From contig JAABQV010000003.1 of the NCBI GenBank assembly GCA_011391255.1, forward strand, positions 124,001-188,000: DNA of 64,000 nt, in the 5' to 3' direction. Source of the DNA: Dechloromonas sp. (GTDB lineage: Bacteria; Pseudomonadota; Gammaproteobacteria; Burkholderiales; Rhodocyclaceae). The notes beneath the pieces were generated by a model, which worked only from the letters and a program-made list of their open reading frames with translations, did not search any database and had not been told where the DNA came from. Positions within the stretch are counted from its first letter, which is position 1. Each line of letters begins with the position of its first letter. Below, in pieces: positions 54,154-63,500 of the stretch. Both the position numbers and the translations under genes were made by a program.

Positions 54154-55419
54154 ATGACAATGCCGCCAGAGTCAGAAAACTACGCCCTGCGTCAGCAACT
54201 TGAAGCCTTGTTGCACGAGGCCCGTTGCAACGAAGATAAGATGCGCCGTTTTGATCTACTGGAGCGCCGTTTGATTAGTGCCGCTTCACTCGGTGAGCTG
54301 GTTTGCTTGCTGCTCTCCGAATACAAGCAAGCCTTTGGCGTCGAAGCAGTGACGCTGACCTTGCTGGATCGTGAAAATGAAGCATCCCGGCTCCTGGCAG
54401 GCGAACTGGACGCTAATGTCGGGGCGAATCTGATCCTGATCCAGTCGCCGGCTTTGCTGAACGAGACTTATGGTCAGAACATCAGACCATGGCTTGGTCG
54501 CTACCAGCCGGCTCACCACCACCCACTTTTCGGTGCATCTACAGAAATGATCGCCTCTGTAGCTTTGCTGCCATTAACCCGAAAGAACGAGCTAATCGGC
54601 GGTATTCACTTTGGCAGCAGTAATCCTGAGCGCTACACCGCAGAGTGTGGCACCGCTTTTCTGGAGCGACTCTCAGCCATTATTGGCGTCTGCCTTGATA
54701 GCGCATTCAATCAGGAGCGGCTTAAACTCGTTGGGCTGACTGACGGTTTGACCGGCGTTCAGAATCGCCGCTATTTTGAACACAGATGTCAGATCGAGAT
54801 TAGCCAGGCTCGCCGATATCAGCATCCACTCGCTTGCATGTTCCTTGATATCGACAAATTTAAACGGATCAACGATACCCATGGCCATCAGTCAGGTGAC
54901 GAGGTGTTGCGGGCGGTAGCTCAAGCGATACAGACTCAGTTGCGCGCTGGCGATACCATTGCCCGTTATGGCGGCGAAGAGTTTGTTGTACTGTTGCCTC
55001 AAACTGCCGGCAATTATGCTCAAGAGATCGCCGAACGTATCCGTACTGCAATCGCCAGTCGAAATTTTCAGGCGCATTCAGGCCAGCAAATCAAGGTGAC
55101 AATTTCGATTGGTTTGGCGATGCTGCCCGCTCATTGCGCGGCTGAAACTATTCAGGGCCTGGCAAGCCAACTGGTTGCCACTGCTGACAAAGCCTTGTAT
55201 CAAGCAAAACACACCGGAAGAAATCGCGTGGTCTGCGATGTGTCTGTCGGCGACAAAGGCAATACAGACAGTGCAAGGGTTAATGCATGGCGTTCGTGGA
55301 ATATGATGCCCACGCCCTTCTTTGGTAAGGCCATTGCGTTCCTGCAGGGCTATTCAAAGCGGCTCATCACAGAGGGTGGCTGCGTGATTCGTACTGAGCG
55401 TGATCGGTTCAAAAGGTAG
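54154..55419 (+). CDS. Diguanylate cyclase with an N-terminal DUF484/GAF-like domain
   Basis: The 421-residue soluble protein has a coiled segment and a DUF484/GAF-like domain (about 40-185, GVEAVTLTLLDREN), then a GGDEF domain with GGEEF and an upstream RAGD inhibitory site (RxxD). The C-terminal about 60 residues beyond the domain look unlike the family. It probably makes c-di-GMP under control of the upstream kinase locus. AAAGAG precedes the start. Confidence 0.88.
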   Translation: MTMPPESENYALRQQLEALLHEARCNEDKMRRFDLLERRLISAASLGELVCLLLSEYKQAFGVEAVTLTLLDRENEASRLLAGELDANVGANLILIQSPALLNETYGQNIRPWLGRYQPAHHHPLFGASTEMIASVALLPLTRKNELIGGIHFGSSNPERYTAECGTAFLERLSAIIGVCLDSAFNQERLKLVGLTDGLTGVQNRRYFEHRCQIEISQARRYQHPLACMFLDIDKFKRINDTHGHQSGDEVLRAVAQAIQTQLRAGDTIARYGGEEFVVLLPQTAGNYAQEIAERIRTAIASRNFQAHSGQQIKVTISIGLAMLPAHCAAETIQGLASQLVATADKALYQAKHTGRNRVVCDVSVGDKGNTDSARVNAWRSWNMMPTPFFGKAIAFLQGYSKRLITEGGCVIRTERDRFKR

Positions 55420-55632
55420 CCACCCCTTTGAAGAATCAAGCCGCTCGCTATCGTCGCTTCAGTTGCTTAGAGTTTGGCTTTCGCAGCACTGACATTTCGT
55501 AGCGCTCGCTGCAACAACAATCACTCCTGTATTGCCTGTTGGCTCTTGTATTCCTGTTGGACACAACAACCTGCGGGTACGCCACGCCCGCAAGGGTAGG
55601 GCTCTGCGCAGTTTTCTACAGGGAGCCCATTA

Positions 55633-55728
55633 ATGAAAAAACACAATAAACGTGTTTTAGTAAAGCATGATAAACTTGTGATGGAGTGGCGCTATAAACG
55701 TGTAATGGCGCAACGCATTAAACTTTAA
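55633..55728 (+). CDS. 31-residue peptide of octapeptide repeats upstream of Fic
   Basis: The ATG at 55633 has GGGAG seven bases upstream. The peptide is made of repeats with pattern xK(R/L)V(L/M)xxx: NKRVLVKH, DKLVMEWR, YKRVMAQR, then IKL. Each repeat equals one 24-bp DNA iteron. It ends 10 bp before the Fic start. It could be a leader peptide or antitoxin-like peptide, or an accident of an operator array; I cannot tell which. Confidence 0.35.
   Translation: MKKHNKRVLVKHDKLVMEWRYKRVMAQRIKL
55646..55727. repeat. Four 24-bp-spaced iterons upstream of the fic gene
   Basis: ATAAACGTGT (55646), ATAAACTTGT (55670), ATAAACGTGT (55694) and ATTAAACTTT (55718) start exactly 24 bp apart. The fourth is degenerate. 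The regular phase suggests an operator for a regulator that binds cooperatively along one DNA face, likely the Fic protein's own wing-helix domain. Confidence 0.7.
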
Positions 55729-55738
55729 AGGACTCGTA

Positions 55739-57274
55739 ATGAGTGCTCCGCATGAAAAGCTAGCAGATTCGTTGCGGGTCTTGCAGCAGGCGCAAGCTGA
55801 CGGCAGAACTGTTTTTCAAAGCACGGCTTTTTCACGGACGCATCGTGAGCGGCTCGTGTCGAATGGTTTCCTGCGAGAAGTGGTTAAAGGTTGGTACATG
55901 CTGTCAAATCCTTCTGAGAAAAACTGGGATACGACAGGATGGTACGCATCCTTTTTTACATTTTTAGCAGCCTACTGTAACGAGCGGTTTGGCTCTGATT
56001 GGCATTTGTCTCCGGAAGCATCCCTTGCTTTCTATGCCGGGAGCACAGCTATTCCGAGCCAGGTATTGGTTTATGCCAAAGCGGGAAAAAATAACAATCT
56101 GCCTTTGCAGCACGGCACTTCAATCTTCGACTACAAAACGCCAGTAATGCCAGCTCCTTCTGACATTGCCGTCGTGAACGGATTACGGCTTTTAACCTTG
56201 CCGTTGGCCCTGGTGAAAGCGACGCCAACTTTGTTTGTCGAAAAAGCGCTGGACATGCAGGTTGCACTCTCTCAGATTACAGATGTATCTGATGTGCTGA
56301 GCAAACTGTTGGACGGTGGGCAGAGCGTTGTTGCAGGTCGGATTGCAGGAGCCTTTCGTGCAGTAGGTCGGGCAGGGGATGCTGACAGAATAGTTAATAC
56401 GCTGAAGCTTTCGGGTTATGCGGTCACTGAACAAAACCCGTTCGCTAAGCCAATTTTGTCAGACATTCCAACTGCCGAAGGCCCTTGCTCTGCACGTATT
56501 AGACTCATGTGGGCGGAAATGCGAGAAGCCATTATTTCTGCGTTCCCTTCAGCGCCAGGTTTGCCCTCGAACGTAGAGGCATATTTGGCGGACGTAGATG
56601 ACAGGCATATCGAAGACGCCTACCACTCGTTGTCGATTGAAGGCTATCAGGTAAGCGAAGCGCTTATCGCCAAAATAGCATCGGGTAGTTGGAATCCAGC
56701 CGACAATGAGCAAGACAAGCAAGACCGAAATACCCTGGCCGCAAAAGGGTACCACATGGCTTTTGAGCAGGTTCGAGCCAGCGTGTCAAAAATCCTGGAA
56801 GGTGCCGAGCCTGGCGCGGTGATTCAAAAGGCGCACCATGATTGGTACATGCATCTGTTCAGTCCCTCTGTGGGTGCCGGTCTTCTGGAAGCCAAGCATC
56901 TTGCAGGCTATCGTTCCTGGCCCGTTTTCATCCGAAATGCTAGACATGTGCCCCCGGCCAAGGAATCTGTTCGGGAAGCCATGCCTACGCTATTCAAATT
57001 GATTTCATCAGAACCCGAAGCTTCAGTTAGAGCGGTGTTGGGTCACTTCATCTTTGTTTACATTCACCCTTATGGGGATGGAAACGGACGAATTGGCCGA
57101 TTTCTGATGAACGCTATGTTGGCTTCGGGAGGCTATCCATGGACAGTTGTCCGGGTAAACACTCGGGACGAATACATGAGTGCGCTAGAGGCAGCGAGCG
57201 TAAAGGGGAATATCCAACCGTTTGCCGAATTTATTGGCAATTGTGTCAGGAAACAATTGGTACCGTCACTCTAA
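55739..57274 (+). CDS. Fic-domain protein with an N-terminal AbiEi-like winged helix
   Basis: The 511-residue protein starts at 55739 with AAAGG upstream. The N-terminal about 90 residues (VFQSTAFSRTHRERLVSNGFLREVVKGWYML) resemble AbiEi-type DNA-binding heads. The Fic core has HPYGDGNGR (443-451), with catalytic His443. An upstream SLSIEG (297-302) fits the inhibitory (S/T)xxxE(G/N) helix motif, so the enzyme is probably auto-inhibited. Fic enzymes AMPylate or otherwise nucleotidylate targets. The iterons upstream suggest autoregulation. Confidence 0.85.
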   Translation: MSAPHEKLADSLRVLQQAQADGRTVFQSTAFSRTHRERLVSNGFLREVVKGWYMLSNPSEKNWDTTGWYASFFTFLAAYCNERFGSDWHLSPEASLAFYAGSTAIPSQVLVYAKAGKNNNLPLQHGTSIFDYKTPVMPAPSDIAVVNGLRLLTLPLALVKATPTLFVEKALDMQVALSQITDVSDVLSKLLDGGQSVVAGRIAGAFRAVGRAGDADRIVNTLKLSGYAVTEQNPFAKPILSDIPTAEGPCSARIRLMWAEMREAIISAFPSAPGLPSNVEAYLADVDDRHIEDAYHSLSIEGYQVSEALIAKIASGSWNPADNEQDKQDRNTLAAKGYHMAFEQVRASVSKILEGAEPGAVIQKAHHDWYMHLFSPSVGAGLLEAKHLAGYRSWPVFIRNARHVPPAKESVREAMPTLFKLISSEPEASVRAVLGHFIFVYIHPYGDGNGRIGRFLMNAMLASGGYPWTVVRVNTRDEYMSALEAASVKGNIQPFAEFIGNCVRKQLVPSL

Positions 57275-57442
57275 GACGCTGTTTGTGCGCGACATGCCGA
57301 GCCATGGACGGTCGGTAGCAAGCCATTAAGATACTTGCCGCATCAAACAGCAACGCTGTCGCAATAGATGCCACAAACCTTGTCCGTAAATCAGGGATTC
57401 TTGTCGCCACAAATGCCAAGCAAGGGCATTCCGTTTGCTTAA

Positions 57443-57468
57443 CTCTCAGCGTGAGAGTTATTGAGAGC
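57443..57468. promoter_or_regulatory. Composite operator CTCTCA-N3-TGAGAG-N4-TGAGAGC, copy 2
   Basis: The six-base blocks, their spacings of 3 and 4 and the final C equal copy 1 at 52443-52468. It lies about 100 bp before the adhesin start. Otherwise 57275-57566 contains no gene I can support. Confidence 0.7.
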
Positions 57469-57566
57469 CTTCCGGCTTGACGAAACCGTAAATTCGCCTT
57501 CATTACTAACCGCGCGCTGGGTGCTGTAAGCCGAACTTTCGGCCCACCGCGCCGCTGGAGTCAGTC

Positions 57567-60500
57567 ATGAAGAGCAATGGATCAATGAACCGTATTTTCC
57601 GGGTCGTCTGGAACGCCACCAAGTGCGTGTGGCAGGCCGTCGTTGAATTCGGTAAAGGCAAGAGCAAAGGCGGCGGCCGTCGTACGCGCCTCACTTTGGC
57701 TGCCGGCTCTTTTGTCCTGCTCAGTGCCAGTGCGCTGGGAGCGGATCTACCCACGGGCGGCAATGTGGTAGCCGGTGCCGGCACCATCAGCCAGTCTGGC
57801 AACGCGATGACCATCAACCAAAGCACCGGCAAGATGGCGGTCGACTGGCAAAGCTTCAACATCGGCCAAGGCAACAGCGTTCAGTTCAACCAGCCCTCGG
57901 CCAGCAGTGTCGCGCTCAATCGCGTGCTGGGCAGTGACGTTTCAGTCATTCAAGGCGCGCTCAAAGCCAATGGTCAGGTTTTCCTGATCAACCCCAACGG
58001 TGTGCTATTCACGCCCACCGCACAAGTCAATGTCGGGGGAATTGTTGCTTCCACGCTCAACATGAAGACCGAAGACTTCATGGCCGGCAACTACAAATTT
58101 GAAGGCAACTCCAGCAACGCCATCATCAACCAAGGCAATATCACCGCAGCCAATGGCGGCACCATTGCCCTCATCGCCGCGAAAATTAGCAATTTTGGCA
58201 CGTTCACCGTAGCAAACGGCAATGTCCTGCTCGGCGCCGGCAGCAAAGTCAAACTAGACCTCGGCGGGCCGGTCAAACTCGTCGTCGAGCAAGCTGCGAT
58301 TGATGCGCTGATCGAATCCGGCGGCGTTATTCGTGCACAAGGTGGCACCGTGTTGCTCACCGCCAAAGCGGCAGGCGATCTGGCGGCTACGGTCATCAAC
58401 CATACCGGCCTCATTGAGGCGCAAACGCTCAGCACCGGCGAAAAAGGCCAGATTACCCTGCTTGCCGATGGCGGCATGCTCAAAATTAGCGGCAAGATAG
58501 ACGCTTCTGCACCCATCGGTGGTGCTGTCATCCCGGTCGAAACCACCAGCGCGCTTGATACCACCCTGCAAACCTCCAGCAGTCTCACGCGCAATGGCGA
58601 ACCACTCCCTTCGCAGCCAGCGCCGACCGCACCCGGTGAACTGCTACCCGTAATCCGTCCACAAACCCCAACCGTAGCGCGGGCAGAAACGCTGGTCGGT
58701 GGGCGCATTGTGGCCACCGGCACGCGGGTGATGCTCGAAGACACCGCCGTTCTTACCGCCAGCGGCCAGCACGGCGGGGGCGAGGTGCTGGTCGGCGGTA
58801 GCTGGCAAAACAGCGACCCCAGCGTTTACCAAGCCACCGGCACCATCGTCAAAGCCGGGGCCAAGTTGGCGGCCAACGCGATTGACAGCGGCAAAGGCGG
58901 CACCGTGGTGGCGTGGTCAGACATTCACAACCCGCAATCCGTTACCCGCGCCTATGGCACGTTTGAAGCCAAAGGCGGGGCCAATGGGGGCGACGGCGGG
59001 CGCATTGAAACCTCGGGCGGCTTTTTGGATGTCGAAGGCATTCGCGCAGACGCCACCGCGCCCAAGGGCAAGAGCGGCGACTGGCTGCTTGACCCCTACA
59101 ACATCACCATTGCTGGCAGCACCGCAGGCACCGCGTTTTCGTCCTCGGGCGCTAACTACAGCTACACCCCCTCGGCCACCAGCACCATTTTGGCCAGCAG
59201 CATCGTGACGGCCTTGCAAGGAGGCACCAACGTCGCCATCAATACCGGTGCCGTCGGCTCGGCGGGCGGCGATGTGGGCAACATCACCATCAACTCGGCC
59301 ATCAGCACCAGCGCCGCTGGCACGGGCTCGCTCACCTTCAATGCCGCCAACCAAATATTGTTGAATGCCGATGTTTCCACCTACGGCGCGCAAACCTATA
59401 ACGGGTTTGTGCGGGTGGGGGCAGCCAATGTGACCGTCGATTCGCACGGCGGTGACATCACCTTTGGCGGCAATATCAAGTCAAACTTAACCGGCACTGA
59501 GACGCAGGTATGGACTAGCGGGGTGACTTACACCGCAGTGGCGTCAACCACCAGTGCCACGCTGCTGGTGGTGGGTGGCGGTGGGGCCGGCGGTTTTGCA
59601 CGCGAATTTACAGGTACGTTGTACCGCAGCGGCGGCGGCGGTGGCGCCGGTGGTGTTTATTACAGTGAGACCATTTCGCTCGTTGGCGGCGCGTCGTACG
59701 CCGTTAGCGTAGGTGCCGGTGGCTCTAATCAGTCCACTAACGCGGAGACCAGCAGTTTCGCCGGATACCAAGCAACCGGCGGTGCCCCGCCACCATGGAA
59801 TACACCTACTGCGGTTAGCGGGACTGGTGCAAGAGGTTCGCCCGCGGGGCAGTCGTCCCGCTATAGCGGCGGATATGTCGGGGCTGGTCAAAATGCTGCC
59901 GTGGGAGGTTACGCCGGCGGCTACGGCGCGACGCCCAATACCAGTTATTACGCTGCTGGGGGGGGTGCAGGCGCCGGTGGAAATGGGTTAGATGGCTATG
60001 GCTATACCGGCGGCAATGGCGGCGCTGGGGTATCCCGTGCCGTAGGCGGCAAGATATTCATCGTATCCGCTGGTGGTGGGGGGGGTGGAAATACAGGCGG
60101 GACAGGTGGTGGCACCAATGCGGGTTCTGGTGGAAATGATGGAAATTCGGGTTACTCGGCAACCCCAAGCAACAATGGCAGCACCTACACGGGGTATGGT
60201 TCAGGTGGCGGCGGTGCAAGTGCGGCCAGCCTAGGCGACGCTAATATTTATAACGGCGGTTATGGCGCACAAGGCATCGTCGCGCTGTCTTACACCTATT
60301 CAGACAAAGCCGGTGCCAACCTGACCATCAATTCCGGCGCCGGCAAGGTCAACGTGGTGGGCAATATGTCCAACATGGGCACGGTCAGCATCAATTCGAC
60401 CAACACCCAAAACGTCATCAGCGGCACCATTACCAGCACCACGGGTGGCACCAACAGCATCAGCTTCAATGGCACACAAGCCGGTGTGCTGGCGCTCAAC

Positions 60501-63500
60501 GCCAACAACAGCGCTTACACCGGCACCACCCAAATCGTTAACGGCACCGTCAAACTGGGCCACGCCGGGGCGCTGGGCACGGGCACCACCAATGTGGGCA
60601 GCGGCACCGCCAGCCTGGCATCGCTCGACCTCAACGGGCTGACCCTCAACAAAGCCATCAATATCTATGGCTACGGTGCGGGCGGCAGCAGCGGCAGCAT
60701 TGGCGCACTGACCAACAGCAGCGCCACGGCAGTGACCTATAGCCAGAGCCTGGGTCTTAACGGCGGCGCACAAATTGGTGGCAGCGGCAACATCACCCTG
60801 AGCGGTGCCATTTCCAGCGGCGGTGCAAAACTGACCAAAGTAGGCAGTGGCACGCTCACGCTGACCAGCGCCTCAAACTCCTACAGCGGCGGCACCTTGG
60901 TGCGCGAAGGCGTGCTCAAGGCGGGTCACGCCAACGCCTTTGTGGCTGGCTATACCGTCACCGTGGGTGCGGATGCCAGCAGCACCGGCACGTTGGATCT
61001 CAATGGGACGTGGATCAACAACCCGCTGGTACTCAACGGCATGGGTTATGGCGGCTTGGCGGCACTGACCAATTCAAGCGCAACTGGCGTGACCTTACCG
61101 GGCTACGCCATCACACTGAACTCCGCCACATCAATCGGTGGCAGCGGTGGCTACATTTCCAACCCCGGCGTGGTCAGCGGCAGCGGCAGCTTGACCAAGA
61201 CGGGCAGCAATGAGCTGTCGTTGGCCAGTGTCAGCAACAGTTACACCGGCGCAAGCTCTGTGGCGGGTGGCACATTCTCTGTGGCAGGCAGTGGCAGGCT
61301 GGGCAACGGCAGCTATGCTGGCAACATCGACATTGCCAGTGGCGCAGTATTTGATTTCAGCAGTGGTAACGCGCAAACACTCTCTGGTGTGATTTCTGGC
61401 GCGGGTGCGCTTAAAAAGGGAGGCACCGCCACACTGACCCTCTCCGGCGTCAACACCTACAGCGGTGCAACCACGGTCAACAGCGGCACCCTCACGGCGG
61501 GCAACGCCAGCGCTTTTAGCAGCAGCACCATCACGGTGGGTAGCAATAGCAGCAGCACCGCATCGCTTGACCTCAACGGCAAAAGCATCACCAATGCCCT
61601 GGTGCTGAACGGCTATGGCACGGGGGGCAATGGTGGCACGGTGGGTGCGCTGGCCAACAGCAGCGCCACAGCGGGGTTAAGCAGCGGCACGGTGAGCCTG
61701 GCAAGCGACAGCAACATGGGCGGCAACAACGGTGCCATCACGCTTTCAGGCGTGGTTAGCGGTAGCGGCCGGCTGACCAAGGTGGGCAGCGATACGGTTA
61801 CGCTGTCGGGGGGCAACACCTACAGCACCGGTTTGACCATGGTCAGCGCTGGCACGCTCAAGGCAGGCAGCAGCGCCGCCTTTGGTACCGACCGTGTCTT
61901 TGTGTTAAGCGGGGGTGTGCTTGACCTGGATGGTCAAAGCATCACCAACAACCTGACACTCAACGGCACCGGCATCAGCAGCGCGGGCGCGTTGATCAAC
62001 AACAGCGCGACTTCGGCAAGCGGCAGCGGCACGGTGACGCTGGCTACGGCTGCGTCTATCGGCGGCAGCGGTTATCTCACACTCTCGGGCGTGATAAGCG
62101 GTGCGAACAACCTGACCTACGCCGGCACGCAAGCAGGCGTATTGACGCTGAATGCGGCCAATACCTACACGGGCACAACCACCATTTCTAGCGGCACGCT
62201 AAAAGTCGGCGCTGGCGGCACGGCGGGTAGCGGGGCAATCACGGTCGGCAGCGGCTCTACCAGCACGGCGTCGCTGGATTTGAACGGCCGCACCATCAGC
62301 AACGCGCTCACGCTCAACGGCTATGGCACAGGCGGCAGCGCCGGTGCCATTGGCGCGCTAACCAACAGCAACGTCAGCACCAGCAGCACGGCGGCGGGCA
62401 GCATCACGCTGAATGCCGCCAGCTTTGTGGGTGGCGCGGGGAACCTGTTCCTGTCCGGCATCATTAGCGGCGGCTATGCGCTGACCAAGGTGGGCACCGA
62501 TAGCCTGACGCTCTCCGGCAACAACAGCTTTAGCGGCGGCACCACGGTAACGACCGGCACGCTTGCCGTTACCAGCACAGGCACGCTGGGTGCGGCCAGC
62601 AATGCGCTCACGCTCAACAACGCCAGCGTGCTTGACCTGCAAAACAAGGCGCTCACGCTGGGCTCGCTGGCCATGAACAACACCAGCAGCATCAGCAACA
62701 GCAGCGGCACCGGCAGCCTGAGCATTAGCGGTAGCAGCAGCCTGAACAGCACGCTGGCCAACAGCATCACCACCGTGGGCCAGCAAACCTACACCGGCGC
62801 GGTGACCCTGGGGGCCACTGCGGCGCTGACCACCACCAACAGCGATGTCACCTTTGGCAGCACCGTCAATGGTGCGTTTGCGCTGACGCTCAACAAGGGC
62901 AGTGGCAAGGCCACCTTCAACGGCATTGTGGGGGGTAGCACGGCGCTGGCCAGCCTCAATGTGGCGGGTAGCGGAGCCACCTACTTGGGCAGCAGTGCCT
63001 CTGGCATTACCACCAGCGGCGGGCAAAGCTACGCGGGCAACCTGTATCTGGGCGCGGCCAGTACCAGCCTGACCTCCAACAGCAATGGCGCGATCACGGT
63101 GGCCGGGGATGTGGTGTCGAACGTATCGATCACCACTGACGTGCCGTTCACCACGGTGGGCTCCACCAGCTGGGTTGCACCGACCGGTATCAGCGGCACG
63201 GCAAAGGTGCTGGTGGTCGGCGGCGGTGGTGCGGGCGGTTACATTTCCAACAGCAACACGTCAGCTAGCGCCAATGCCGGTGGCGGTGGTGCGGGTGGCG
63301 TTTATGTCAACACCGGCGTGGCGCTGATGGCGGGGCAGAGCTACACGGTGAAAGTGGGCGACGGAGGAGGCCCCGGTCAATCTAGTTTGGCGGGCACCTA
63401 TTCACAGTTCGGCGGCTACACCGCAGGGGGAGGGGGCAGCGGCATTGGCATTTATAACAATACTCCCGCGTACACGAGCGGTCAGCAAACTAGTTGCGGT

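Noticed and set aside
62358-63026. Minus-strand frames (222 codons and similar) inside the adhesin gene
   Set aside because: They arise from Gly/Ala/Ser/Thr-rich codons on the opposite strand and carry no domain or RBS.
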